DNA from: Paenibacillus sp. MZ04-78.2
GTDB taxonomy: Bacteria > Bacillota > Bacilli > Paenibacillales > NBRC-103111
Assembly: GCF_024213375.1 (NCBI RefSeq)
Contig: NZ_JANAVJ010000027.1
Span: 1 to 64,000, forward strand
Reading direction: 5' to 3'
DNA length: 64,000 bases
This document shows positions 40,411 to 48,487 of this stretch, piece after piece. The notes beneath the pieces are model-generated. The model did no database searches. It was given only the letters and a program-made list of their open reading frames with translations, and had not been told where the DNA came from. The translations under genes and the position numbers were made by a program. Each line of letters begins with the position of its first letter. The first letter of the stretch is position 1.

Positions 40411-41280
40411 ATGGAACAAGCTTTTTCAGTTAAAACGGGAAGCGCCGCGGGCAAAACCGGGGCACAATGGAGCCGCGGGCTGATTAACGTCCTGCTCACC
40501 GCTTACGCCCTCGTTACGCTTTATCCTCTGTTCTGGCTGTTCGTCAGCGCTTTTAAAACGAACGATGAGTTTCATTCCAAGCCGTTCTCCTTGCCGGAGG
40601 TATGGCAGTGGGACAACTTCGTCCGGGCTTGGGAAGTTTCGGCGATGGGTACGTCGATTGTCAATTCGACCATCGTTACCATCTTGTCGCTGGTTTTGAC
40701 GCTGGTGCTCGGTGCGCTGGCGGCTTACGTGCTGGCACGCTTTGATTTTAAACTGAAGCCTTTGTTCATGGGCTTGTTTTTGCTCGGCATGCTCATTCCG
40801 GTTCACAGCACGCTTGTGCCGCTCTTCGTCCTGATGAAAAAAGTCGGGCTGCTCGATACGTACGCGGCGCTCGTGTTCCCTTATACGGCGTTTGAGCTGC
40901 CGCTGGCGATTTTCGTCGTCGCGGCCTACCTGACTGCGATTCCGAAAGAGATCGAAGAAGCCGCGCTGATCGACGGCACGGGGTATTGGGGCATCTTCTT
41001 CCGCATGATGCTGCCGCTCAGTATGCCGGCCTTGTCGACCATAGCGATTCTTGGCTTTTTGCGATTCTGGAACGACTTCGCGTTCGCGCTCGTCTTTATC
41101 AGCAAGCCCGCTTTAAAAACAATTCCGCTCAGCTTGTCCGTCTTTGCAACGGGGTATGCTACCGACTACAAGCTGACGATGGCTGCGATGGCGATCGCGG
41201 TGCTGCCGACCATTATCGTCTACCTGCTGTTCCAGGAGCAGATTATGAAAGGGATGACGGCCGGGGCGGTCAAGGGATAA
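40411..41280 (+). CDS. CUT1 sugar ABC transporter permease (MalG/LacG-type)
   Basis: 289 residues with six membrane helices. Near the start LVTLYPLFWLFVSAFKTNDE is the family hallmark. The EAA loop is IPKEIEEAALIDGTGYWGIF with FRMMLPLSMPA, and the protein ends QEQIMKGMTAGAVKG, also typical of MalG-like permeases. AAAGGAGGG precedes ATG 40411. The next reading frame, a Gfo/Idh oxidoreductase, begins 75 nt downstream without its N-terminus. Confidence 0.95.
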   Translation: MEQAFSVKTGSAAGKTGAQWSRGLINVLLTAYALVTLYPLFWLFVSAFKTNDEFHSKPFSLPEVWQWDNFVRAWEVSAMGTSIVNSTIVTILSLVLTLVLGALAAYVLARFDFKLKPLFMGLFLLGMLIPVHSTLVPLFVLMKKVGLLDTYAALVFPYTAFELPLAIFVVAAYLTAIPKEIEEAALIDGTGYWGIFFRMMLPLSMPALSTIAILGFLRFWNDFAFALVFISKPALKTIPLSLSVFATGYATDYKLTMAAMAIAVLPTIIVYLLFQEQIMKGMTAGAVKG

Positions 41281-41355
41281 ATTGGTCTCATGCGGGGAGA
41301 AAAATTTGTAATTCACAGGTTTGGACAAATGTGGTAGTATCCGGGTGGAGAGAGG

Positions 41356-42177
41356 GGGATCAGCATTGCGGCGCTCGAAGCGGGCAAGCATGTACTGTGC
41401 GAAAAGCCGCTGTGCACGACCGTCGATAAGGCGCTTGAGGTAGAAGCGGCGGTCCGCAGGAGCGGCAAGCTGCTGCAGGTCGGCTTCGTGCGCCGGTACG
41501 GGACGAACACCAAGGTGTTGAAAAAGTTCATCGACGCGGGCGAGCTCGGCGAGATCTATTATGCGAAAGCGTCTTACCTGCGCCGCCTCGGCAATCCCGG
41601 TGGCTGGTTCTCGGACATCGAGCGTTCGGGCGGCGGACCGCTGCTCGACATCGGCGTGCATGTGATCGATTTGTGCTGGTACTTGATGGGCCGTCCGAAA
41701 GTGAAATCGGTGACGGGCAACACGTACAAGAAGCTCGGCAACCGCTCGAACGTGCAAAACCTGAGTTATTATCAGGCGGCGGACTTCGACGCTTCCAAAA
41801 ACTCCGTTGAGGATATGGCCAACGCCTTGATCCGTTTCGAGAACGGCGCTTCGCTGATGGTGGACGTCAGCTTTACACTGCATGCGAAAAGCAACGAGGT
41901 GGCCGTGAAAATATTCGGTGAGCGGGGCGGCGCGGAGGTCGAGCCCGACTTTACGATCGTCACGGAAAAGCACGATACGATTTTGAACGTGACGCCGCAG
42001 ATCGACAATGCGACCTTTGATTTTGTGGCAGGCTTCCAGAACGAAATCAATACGTTCGTCGACTGCTGTCTCGGACGGGCCGAGTTGATCAGTCCGGTCG
42101 AAGACGGCGTAGAGCTGACCAAGATCATCTCCGGCATTTACGAGTCGAGCGAAAAAGGTATCGAAATTCAATTCTAA
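41356..42177 (+). pseudogene. Gfo/Idh/MocA oxidoreductase lacking its NAD-binding N-terminus
   Basis: From GGG 41356 the frame reads GISIAALEAGKHVLCEKPLC and continues through VGFVRRYGTNTKVLKKFIDA, LGNPGGWFSDIERSGGGPLL and DIGVHVIDLCWYLMG to a normal C-terminus at 42177. The first about 80 residues, including the GxGxxG Rossmann motif, are absent: an in-frame TAG lies at 41335, and no ATG or GTG start precedes the homologous part. A downstream ATG at 41488 has no ribosome binding site and would give an even shorter product. Without the dinucleotide site it should be inactive. It follows the sugar permeases, where an intact copy would act on the imported sugar. Confidence 0.7.
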
Positions 42178-42179
42178 AC

Positions 42180-42250
42180 GAAGTCCGGTGAATGGCGCGC
42201 TGCGCAGGTGGAAGTAAGGTCCGTCTGCTCCGCTTCGTTCACCGGACTTC
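42180..42250 (+). repeat. 13-bp perfect inverted repeat between the two relic genes
   Basis: GAAGTCCGGTGAA (42180-42192) and TTCACCGGACTTC (42238-42250), separated by 45 nt. In RNA it would fold into a long-looped hairpin immediately after the oxidoreductase stop codon. Confidence 0.6.
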
Positions 42251-42271
42251 TGGCTATGGAGGAGAGCGGAG

Positions 42272-42502
42272 ATGAAATTGACGAACAAAATCGGCGTCAT
42301 CGTCGACAGCTTCGGTGTCGGGGTTCGCGAAGGGCTGCGCAAGGCGAAGGAGGTCGGTGCCGACGGCGTGCAGATTTATGCGGATTTTGCCGCGCTGCAG
42401 GAGATCGGATATCAAGGCTATCTGACGATCGAGCGCGAAGTCGGCGTGCAGCCGGAAGTCGACATCCGGCTCGCGGTCGATTTTATTCGCCGCTATAAAT
42501 AA
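42272..42502 (+). pseudogene. Sugar phosphate isomerase/epimerase with in-frame internal deletion
   Basis: 76 codons after GGAGAG and ATG 42272. Residues 1-37 (KIGVIVDSFGVGVREGLRKA and KEVGADGVQIYA) are the start of an AP-endonuclease-2/xylose-isomerase-like TIM barrel; residues 38-76 (FAALQEIGYQGYLTIEREVG and VDIRLAVDFIRRYK) are its last strand and helix. About 200 residues containing the metal ligands are missing, yet the frame is kept. Intact members are about 270-290 residues. The product cannot form the barrel. It is the last gene of the sugar operon. Confidence 0.68.
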
Positions 42503-42640
42503 CGGACGTGAGCCATGGAAGCTCGGTGAACAACTGCGGATGAGCGACGAGCATGAAAATTGTGCTGGCGTATGGAGCGTTCATGCAGCCGGTTCAATCG
42601 CAAACCTGGACCGAATTTTATCTACTATAATATAGGCGCA

Positions 42641-42668
42641 AAAAAAAGGGCATCCAAGCCCGCTTTTT
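42641..42668 (-). terminator. Terminator of ykuK
   Basis: On the reverse strand GCGGGC-TTGGAT-GCCC is followed by eight T; A-rich on the other side, so it may work for both strands. The stretch 42503-42640 holds only a 25-codon open frame (ATG 42553) and a TATAAT (about 42626) with no clear gene. Confidence 0.75.
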
Positions 42669-42674
42669 TTGCAT

Positions 42675-43148
42675 TCACTCCGCAAATCGGTCCGCCACCG
42701 AGCTGGCGCCGAACGACATCGGCTTAATCCGCGCTTCGTAGCCGACGGACGTGACCCAGCCACAAATTTCCTGAATCAGCACCTTCGTCTCGCCCTGCTG
42801 GCCGATGTCGATGTGAATTTCCAGCGGCCACTGGGCAGTCAGGTCGCTCATTCCGCTGCGGTTCAACAGCTCGACCAGCTCCAGGCTGAGCTCGGTTTCG
42901 CGGTAAATTCTCGTGCGCAGGTCGAAGAGCGGACGGCTGCTCCGTTTGCGGTAAAAAAAGCGGGCTCCCTTGCCGATCCGGTGAATGATGACGGCTGTGA
43001 CGAGCGTCGTGCTGCGCCGGGTCGTATGGGAATCCGTTCCGATCACCAATTTATAGCTTGCTTCCTGATCTTCTTGGACAAAGTCGTGCAGGATTTTAAC
43101 CATTTCCTCCAATGCAACGGAACCTCTAGTCGGGCTAAGGAACATCAT
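42675..43148 (-). CDS. ykuK: RNase H-like YkuK-family protein (DUF458)
   Basis: 157 residues: VKILHDFVQEDQEASYKLVI then GTDSHTTRRSTTLVTAVIIH then RIGKGARFFYRK is the YkuK/DUF458 signature; the acidic GTDS resembles the first catalytic Asp of an RNase H fold, and LEIHIDIGQQGETK supplies a second acidic strand. Family proteins are predicted RNase H-like but biochemically little known. GGAGGGAG precedes the ATG pair at 43148/43145. Monocistronic, convergent with the sugar operon relics. Confidence 0.92.
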   Translation of the reverse strand: MMFLSPTRGSVALEEMVKILHDFVQEDQEASYKLVIGTDSHTTRRSTTLVTAVIIHRIGKGARFFYRKRSSRPLFDLRTRIYRETELSLELVELLNRSGMSDLTAQWPLEIHIDIGQQGETKVLIQEICGWVTSVGYEARIKPMSFGASSVADRFAE

Positions 43149-43317
43149 CTGTTATCCAACTCCCTCCAAGATTGAAAATGACCCCATAGCTACAGTTTAC
43201 GCCAAAAATCGTTAAAATAGTTTAAATTTGCAGTGAATCGACTGGAATCGGAACTTGGAACGCAACGAGTAATCAACGGAAAAGCAAAGAACAAAGCGAG
43301 GCTCAAAAAGGAGTTCG

Positions 43318-43449
43318 GTGGTAAGAGAGTTGAGTGTACTAAACAATTTAAAAAAGAGCCTAAGCCTTGCGGCTCAGGCGAATGAAAAAAACATCCTCTT
43401 TTATTGTAAAGTAACGGGAGATCAAATTCAAATCGTTAAACATCGGTAA
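43318..43449 (+). CDS. Candidate small protein of 43 residues
   Basis: GTG 43318 is 4 nt after AAAAAGGAG. The frame reads VRELSVLNNLKKSLSLAAQA then NEKNILFYCKVTGDQIQIVK and ends HR at TAA 43447-43449. The composition (amphipathic helix, then a beta-like FYCKVTGDQIQIV) looks protein-like rather than random. A GCCTAAGCC-TTGC-GGCTCAGGC hairpin with a T tract on the reverse strand lies inside, which could instead mean a reverse-strand terminator. No family recognised. Confidence 0.42.
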   Translation: MVRELSVLNNLKKSLSLAAQANEKNILFYCKVTGDQIQIVKHR

Positions 43450-43550
43450 ATTTCATTAAAAATGTGAAAAATCATACAAAATAGAGCGCTTTCATCATAT
43501 AATGGAATTAACCTGTCAGCGGTATCGCTGTACAAAGGAGGATTGGCGCC

Positions 43551-43682
43551 ATGGAGGGAAGATTTTCCGTCGGATTTGTTGTCGGAACGATGCTCAGTAT
43601 ACCGCTATGGATATCCGCCATCGGCTGGATGAAGCTCGTAGGCTTCGCATTAAAATATGTATTCCGCCTTCATATCATCTAA
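43551..43682 (+). CDS. Small membrane protein of 43 residues
   Basis: AAAGGAGG (43534-43541) precedes ATG 43551 with ideal spacing. The product starts MEGRFSVGFVVGTMLSIPLW, continues ISAIGWMKLVGFALKYVFRL and ends HII: one long hydrophobic stretch with a few basic residues, i.e. a single-pass or re-entrant small membrane protein. A TATAAT at 43498-43503 lies about 50 nt upstream, and a terminator follows at 43760-43811, so a complete small transcription unit is present. No family recognised. Confidence 0.72.
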   Translation: MEGRFSVGFVVGTMLSIPLWISAIGWMKLVGFALKYVFRLHII

Positions 43683-43759
43683 TGATCAGCCAACGTGCTG
43701 CGAAGATGGCCTGGGGACCCGTCCCGGACGTCTCGCTCCTTTGCTTGTCTATCGTCACT

Positions 43760-43811
43760 AAGACCGCACTTTCCGCAGGCGAAAGCTTTCGGAAAAACGC
43801 GGTCTTTTCTT
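43760..43811 (+). terminator. Terminator of the small membrane-protein gene
   Basis: AAGACCGC (43760-43767) pairs with GCGGTCTT (43799-43806), with a nested TTCCG/CGGAA stem, followed by TTCTTTG. Confidence 0.75.
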
Positions 43812-43918
43812 TGTCCTCCGCAGAGCCGAGGGGGAGCATGTTCCTTTTTGTCGAAAAAACAGGTAAAATAAAGGAAATACGCCTGTTATTCGTACGATAG
43901 GAAGGGGAGAGAGCACGT

Positions 43919-44428
43919 ATGAAAACGATACGGCGTCCGTTTAAAAAAACGGGATGGGGAATCAAAGTCAAAGCGGGGACGGTCTGCCTTTTTCTGCTGC
44001 TGACGCTTCCCTGGCCTGTCGCGCAAGCAGGCTTTTTGGACCGGGTGAAAGACATTTACGACATGCCGGAGCAGATCGGACAGCTCCAGAATCAATATAA
44101 CGAGACAAAGCAGGAGCTGGAGCGGAACCGGGAGCAGCTTGAGACGACGCTTAAGCGCTCGCAGGAAGCCGCGGAGCAATACAAGGCGACGGAGCAGCGG
44201 CTGAAGGAAGAAAATCGCGAGCTTCGCAGCCGCAATGAGCAATTGGAGCAGCTGACCCGGCGTTTGGAAGAGGCCGAGCAGGCGAGTGCGCAGCGCACGA
44301 GACAAATCGTTCGGACGGCGTTGACGGGAGTGCTGCTCGTTGTGCTCTATTTTGTTCTGATGCGCGTGATCCGGCTCGTCGTATGGCGCCGGAACCGCAG
44401 CGCAAGCCACCGGGGAGGGAACAGATGA
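43919..44428 (+). CDS. Exported coiled-coil protein with C-terminal membrane helix
   Basis: 169 residues. N-terminal signal or anchor (VKAGTVCLFLLLTLPWPVAQ, possible cleavage after AQA), a central heptad-rich coiled coil from about 55 to 125 (Glu/Gln/Leu/Arg-rich, e.g. QNQYNETKQELERNREQLE), then a C-terminal TM helix (TGVLLVVLYFVLMRVIRLVV) and basic tail. GGAAGGGGAGAG precedes ATG 43919. The stop overlaps the start of the AIM24-family gene by ATGA, so the two proteins are made together and probably act together at the membrane. No named family recognised. Confidence 0.85.
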   Translation: MKTIRRPFKKTGWGIKVKAGTVCLFLLLTLPWPVAQAGFLDRVKDIYDMPEQIGQLQNQYNETKQELERNREQLETTLKRSQEAAEQYKATEQRLKEENRELRSRNEQLEQLTRRLEEAEQASAQRTRQIVRTALTGVLLVVLYFVLMRVIRLVVWRRNRSASHRGGNR

Positions 44429-45126
44429 AGATTCATGTAGAAGAAGGAGCCGGAAGCGACGCAAAAGCGGCAGCCGTGGAGCTTGCGGCCGGCGAAGCCG
44501 CCTTGGTGCTGCACCCGAAGCAAATCATCGCTTTTCAGGGCCGTTCCGGAAGCCGGGAGGACCGTCTGCTGAATGTGGCCGGGGTTTATCGGAAGAAGCG
44601 TTGGATCGAGTCGCGTTTGACCGGGCCTGCGCGCTTTGTGCTGGGCGTTCCGGCAGGCTTCAGCTTCCGGGCGATGGAGCTGCCGGAGGATAGCAGCCTG
44701 CTGTTCGACATCCGGTATGTGCTGTTGTACAGCGAGGGGATGAAGCTACAAAGCCGCTTTCAAAAAATCAAGCAAGCCGTTGTAACGCAGGACTGGATTC
44801 GGATGAAATTTTCCGGCGGCGGTACGCTCGGTCTGCTTAGCTGCGGCCCCTTGTGCGAGCTGACGATCGATCCGTCGGAGCCGGTCTATGTCGATATCGG
44901 CTGTCTCGTCGCTTATCCGGAGGAAGCCAAGCTGCAGCTATGCGTCTACGGCAATCCGCTTGCAAGTCAGCGCATGAACTACCATTGGGAAATTACCGGC
45001 TCGGGCAAGGTGCTTTTGCAGCCTTCCAGACCGAGATTCGGGTTGGCCGATCCTTTGCAGGGCGATTCCTTGTTCAAACGGATTTTGAGAGAAGCGCTTC
45101 CGTTCGGCGGAGTCATTATAAAGTAA
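44425..45126 (+). CDS. AIM24-family protein
   Basis: 233 residues with the repeated beta pattern of the AIM24/TIGR00266-like family: AGEAALVLHPKQIIAFQGR at the N-terminal side, FSGGGTLGLLSCGPLCELTI and EPVYVDIGCLVAYPEEAKLQ near two thirds, a layout shared with the mitochondrial biogenesis protein AIM24. GGGAGGGAAC precedes ATG 44425, which overlaps the stop of the coiled-coil gene. Bacterial members have no established function; the coupling suggests a partner of the membrane coiled-coil protein. Confidence 0.8.
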   Translation: MKIHVEEGAGSDAKAAAVELAAGEAALVLHPKQIIAFQGRSGSREDRLLNVAGVYRKKRWIESRLTGPARFVLGVPAGFSFRAMELPEDSSLLFDIRYVLLYSEGMKLQSRFQKIKQAVVTQDWIRMKFSGGGTLGLLSCGPLCELTIDPSEPVYVDIGCLVAYPEEAKLQLCVYGNPLASQRMNYHWEITGSGKVLLQPSRPRFGLADPLQGDSLFKRILREALPFGGVIIK

Positions 45127-45137
45127 AATGTACGAAA

Positions 45138-45182
45138 AAACGCCTCGTTTTCCAGCGATGAATCGCCGGGAATGGGGCGTTT
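45138..45182 (+). terminator. Terminator of the coiled-coil/AIM24 operon
   Basis: AAACGCC (45138-45144) pairs with GGCGTTT (45176-45182), with nested TTTTCC/GGGAA and GCGAT/ATCGC stems. The downstream T run is short. Confidence 0.6.
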
Positions 45183-45235
45183 GCTGTTTCAAACGGGGTT
45201 ACGGAGTGTAAAAGTATACGAAATAAAAAGTAGAA

Positions 45236-45249
45236 TGAAAGCGTTTGCT
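45236..45249 (+). promoter_or_regulatory. cre site (CcpA operator) upstream of glnQHMP
   Basis: TGAAAGCGTTTGCT fits the cre consensus TGWAARCGYTWNCW at all 14 positions. It overlaps a possible -10 (TAGAAT, 45231-45236), a position at which CcpA would repress. Confidence 0.7.
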
Positions 45250-45369
45250 ATCTAGGGGGAATTTCGGTTGCCGAGTCATAATTTACGGCGCTCTCGCATA
45301 CTTAATCTGAGACCGTAGGACAAAAAAGCGTCATCCTTCAAAGCCGAATTGCCCAAAGGGGGTTGCGTC

Positions 45370-46098
45370 TTGATTCAATTCCGGGATGTGAACAAGCACT
45401 ATGGTCCTTTTCACGCATTGAAAAACATCAATTTGACGATTGAATCGGGCGAGGTCGTCGTCGTGATCGGACCGTCCGGTTCGGGAAAAAGCACACTGCT
45501 CCGCTGCATCAACCGGCTGGGAACGATATCCGGAGGGGAGCTGACGGTGGACCATATCAACGTTCACGACAAGAAAACCGACATCAACAGCCTGCGGCGA
45601 AACATCGGCATGGTGTTCCAGCATTTTAACTTATACCCGCACCGCACGGTGCTGGAAAACATCACGCTGGCCCCGATGAAGGTGCTCGGTCTCTCGCGTC
45701 AGGAGGCCGAGGAAACGGCCATGGCTTTTTTGAACAAAGTCGGCATTCCCGATAAGGCGAAGTCCTATCCGTCGCAGCTGTCGGGCGGGCAGCAGCAGCG
45801 CGTGGCGATAGCGCGCGGGCTTGCCATGAAGCCGAAGATCATGCTGTTCGACGAGCCTACGTCGGCGCTCGACCCGGAGATGATCGGAGAAGTGCTCGAC
45901 GTCATGCGCGACTTGGCCCAAGAAGGCATGACGATGGTGGTCGTCACTCACGAGATGGGCTTTGCCCGCGAAGTGGCCGACCGGATCGTCTTTATGGATC
46001 AAGGGCAAATTCTCGAGACGACGCCACCGTCCGAATTTTTCCAGAGTCCGCGCGAGGAGCGGGCGCGCACGTTTCTTAGCCGGGTGTTAAATCACTGA
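45370..46098 (+). CDS. glnQ: Polar amino acid (glutamine-type) ABC transporter ATP-binding protein
   Basis: 242 residues: [20 protein letters not shown], Walker [14 protein letters not shown]-loop [20 protein letters not shown], signature [19 protein letters not shown] and Walker [21 protein letters not shown], closely following GlnQ/ArtM. TTG 45370 is taken as start because AAAGGGGG lies 7 nt upstream; the longer ORF from TTG 45349 has no such signal. Gene order ATPase, binding protein, permease, permease equals that of B. subtilis glnQHMP. Amino-acid specificity (Gln, Glu or another polar amino acid) is not certain. Confidence 0.93.
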   Translation: MIQFRDVNKHYGPFHALKNINLTIESGEVVVVIGPSGSGKSTLLRCINRLGTISGGELTVDHINVHDKKTDINSLRRNIGMVFQHFNLYPHRTVLENITLAPMKVLGLSRQEAEETAMAFLNKVGIPDKAKSYPSQLSGGQQQRVAIARGLAMKPKIMLFDEPTSALDPEMIGEVLDVMRDLAQEGMTMVVVTHEMGFAREVADRIVFMDQGQILETTPPSEFFQSPREERARTFLSRVLNH

Positions 46099-46134
46099 TC
46101 TGATTTTCAAATTCCAATTTCGAGAGGAGACTCG

Positions 46135-46995
46135 ATGGTGAAAATGCTCAAAGTGAAGAAGCTGTTTTCCTTAACGCTCGCTTCGATGCTCATGCTGACG
46201 ATGATGGCAGGCTGCGGCGCCAAACCGGCGGAGCAGGCGGGAGCCGGGGGCGGAACGCCCGCGAAGCCGGAAGCGGCCGCTTCCGCGATGGAAGCCATTA
46301 AGAAACGAGGCAAGCTTATAGCCGGGGTCAAATACGATACGAAGCTGTTCGGGCTGAAGGACCCGGGCACCGGCAAGGCTGAAGGCTTCGATATCGATAT
46401 GGCCAAGCGGCTGGCGAAAAGCATTTTGGGCGACGAAACGAAGGTTGAGCTAAAGGAGGTTACTTCCAAAACACGTATTCCGATGCTGCAAAACGGTGAA
46501 ATCGATATCATTATCGCTACGATGACGATCAATGAAGAGCGCAAGCAGCAGGTTGATTTCACGGACGTGTATTTCAAAGCGGGCCAGTCGCTGCTTGTGA
46601 AGAAAGGCAGCGCGATTCAATCAATCGCCGATCTGAAGAAAGGCACGAAGGTCATGGCGGTCAAAGGCTCCACGTCGGCGGTCAACATCCGGGCCAAAGC
46701 GCCGGAGGCGACCGTGCTGGAGTTCGACAATTATCAGGACGCGTTCACCGCGCTTAAGGCCGGTCAAGGGGATGCGCTGACGACGGACAATGCGATTTTG
46801 CTCGGGATGGTGAAGCAGGACCCGAACTTCCAGCTGGCCGGGGGCAATTTCACCGACGAGCCGTACGGGATGGCGATCCGAAAGGGCGACAGTGAATTTG
46901 TCGCTTACATCAACAAGTTCCTGAAGGATATGAACGCGAACGGCGAGTACGACAAACTGTATGAGCAGTGGTTCGGAGAAAAGCCGGCAAAATAA
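46135..46995 (+). CDS. glnH: Polar amino acid ABC transporter substrate-binding lipoprotein
   Basis: 286 residues: signal ending MMAGCGAKPA, then an SBP_bac_3 domain: MEAIKKRGKLIAGVKYDTKL, GFDIDMAKRLAKSILG, then RIPMLQNGEIDIIIATMTIN and RKQQVDFTDVYFKAGQSLLV are the canonical family positions, and GMAIRKGD closes lobe two. GAGAGGAG precedes ATG 46135. It delivers the amino acid to the two downstream permeases. Confidence 0.93.
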   Translation: MVKMLKVKKLFSLTLASMLMLTMMAGCGAKPAEQAGAGGGTPAKPEAAASAMEAIKKRGKLIAGVKYDTKLFGLKDPGTGKAEGFDIDMAKRLAKSILGDETKVELKEVTSKTRIPMLQNGEIDIIIATMTINEERKQQVDFTDVYFKAGQSLLVKKGSAIQSIADLKKGTKVMAVKGSTSAVNIRAKAPEATVLEFDNYQDAFTALKAGQGDALTTDNAILLGMVKQDPNFQLAGGNFTDEPYGMAIRKGDSEFVAYINKFLKDMNANGEYDKLYEQWFGEKPAK

Positions 46996-47042
46996 CAAGC
47001 TAAGCTTACATCCTTGTTGCCCGAAGGGAGGCTCAACCGGAC

Positions 47043-47702
47043 ATGAACGATCAGCTCTTGCGGTTCGATATTTTGATCAAGCATTGGGACACCTACATGC
47101 TCGGCTTCGGCAATACGATTAAATCGAGCGTGATCGCGCTGCTGGCAAGCTTTGTGTTGGGAACGGTCATCGCTGTATTTCGGATCGCTCCGCTGAAGCC
47201 GCTAAACTGGCTAGGCACGGCGTACGTCGAATTTATCCGCAACATTCCGCTGCTGCTGATCGTTCTGTTGATTTATTTGGCGGCCCCGACGCTCGGTCTG
47301 CCGTTCGACGGATTTACGTCGGGGACGATCGCGCTGTCGATCTACACGGCGGCCTTCATTGCGGAAGCGATCCGGGCGGGCATTCTGGCCGTTCCGCAGG
47401 GGCAGACGGAGGCGGCTCGTTCGTCGGGGCTGACGTACCTGCAAACCATGCGTCACGTGGTGCTTCCCCAAGCGATCAAGATCGTCGTTCCGCCGCTCGG
47501 CAACCAATTTTTGAATCTGGTCAAAAATACGTCCGTGCTTGGGGTCGTCGCCGGTCTCGACCTGATGTACTTCGGCGATATCGTCTCGACGCAGACGTTC
47601 GTCACGTTCAGCGTCTATATTTTTATCGCGCTGTTCTATCTTGCGCTGACGGTTCCGTTAAGCTTCGGCGTTCGGTATTTGGAGAAACGGATGGCGTTCT
47701 AA
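47043..47702 (+). CDS. glnM: Polar amino acid ABC transporter permease
   Basis: 219 residues, HisM-type with about five membrane helices. Motifs include YMLGFGNTIKSSVIALLASF, YVEFIRNIPLLLIVLLIYLA, and the EAA-like loop AVPQGQTEAARSSGLTYLQT with MRHVVLPQAIKIVVPPLGNQ. GGGAGG precedes ATG 47043. It forms a heterodimer with the next gene product. Confidence 0.92.
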   Translation: MNDQLLRFDILIKHWDTYMLGFGNTIKSSVIALLASFVLGTVIAVFRIAPLKPLNWLGTAYVEFIRNIPLLLIVLLIYLAAPTLGLPFDGFTSGTIALSIYTAAFIAEAIRAGILAVPQGQTEAARSSGLTYLQTMRHVVLPQAIKIVVPPLGNQFLNLVKNTSVLGVVAGLDLMYFGDIVSTQTFVTFSVYIFIALFYLALTVPLSFGVRYLEKRMAF

Positions 47703-47731
47703 CAACCGGCGCAGGAGGAGGGGGAAGCGAC

Positions 47732-48388
47732 ATGGACTTCGCCGGAGCTTATGCCCCGGAAAATCTCAAGTTTCTGATGCAGGGGCTTTATGTGACGTTA
47801 AAAGTGGCCTTTTTCTCGATCGTTTTCAGCTTTATCCTCGGTTCGCTCGTCGGCACGCTCAGATATGCGCGCGTTCCCGTGCTTTCTCAGGCGCTGGCGG
47901 TGGCCGTGGAGACGATCCGCAATTTGCCGCTGCTGCTCATTATCTTTTTCACACGCTTTGCGCTGCCCGAGGTCGGCCTGAAAATGTTCCAGAATACCGA
48001 GTACGCAGCCATCGCTGCGCTTACCGTGTTCGAAGCGGCGATGATTGCCGAGATTGTCCGCAGCGGCCTGCTGTCGATCGAGAAGGGGCAGATGGAAGCG
48101 GCCCGTTCGTCGGGACTCACTTACGTTCAGGCGTTGTGGCATATTATTTTGCCGCAGGCGCTGCGCCGGATGGTGCCGCCGCTCGTCAGCCAGTTCATCT
48201 CGCTGCTCAAGGATACGTCGCTGGCGACGGTCATCGTGCTTGCGGAGCTCATGCATAATATGCAGATTGTAGCCGCCAAAAACCCGAACTGGGTCATCCC
48301 GGTTTTTATCGCCGGAGCGCTGATTTATTTTGTGGTCAACTACGCGTTGTCGCTGCTGGCCAAGCGGCTGGAAGTCCGGCAAGCGTAG
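47732..48388 (+). CDS. glnP: Polar amino acid ABC transporter permease
   Basis: 218 residues, paralogous to the preceding permease. LMQGLYVTLKVAFFSIVFSF, VETIRNLPLLLIIFFTRFAL and EKGQMEAARSSGLTYVQALW with HIILPQALRRMVPPL are the family landmarks. AGGAGGGGG precedes ATG 47732. Last gene of the operon; a convergent terminator follows. Confidence 0.92.
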   Translation: MDFAGAYAPENLKFLMQGLYVTLKVAFFSIVFSFILGSLVGTLRYARVPVLSQALAVAVETIRNLPLLLIIFFTRFALPEVGLKMFQNTEYAAIAALTVFEAAMIAEIVRSGLLSIEKGQMEAARSSGLTYVQALWHIILPQALRRMVPPLVSQFISLLKDTSLATVIVLAELMHNMQIVAAKNPNWVIPVFIAGALIYFVVNYALSLLAKRLEVRQA

Positions 48389-48417
48389 TTTGGAATAAAA
48401 CGGTTCGACGTCAAAAA

Positions 48418-48465
48418 AGAACCGCTCGCTTGAGTCTCTGGGAAACAATCAGGCGAGTCGGTTCT
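48418..48465 (-). terminator. Terminator between glnP and the small reverse-strand gene
   Basis: Arms 48418-48433 and 48449-48465 form a 16-bp stem with one bulge and one G-U pair. On the reverse strand it is followed by TTTTTTG, so it mainly terminates the 47-residue gene; it can also act on glnP. Confidence 0.78.
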
Positions 48466-48487
48466 GTTCTTTACGCGGATTGCGAGG

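Noticed and set aside
41488-42177. Complete oxidoreductase starting at 41488
   Set aside because: The homologous sequence extends upstream of this codon and no ribosome binding site precedes it; the gene is treated as truncated.
42553-42630. 25-codon frame starting MKIVLAYGAFMQ
   Set aside because: Looks like a gene start, but no ribosome binding site and no family assignment; may be one more deletion relic.
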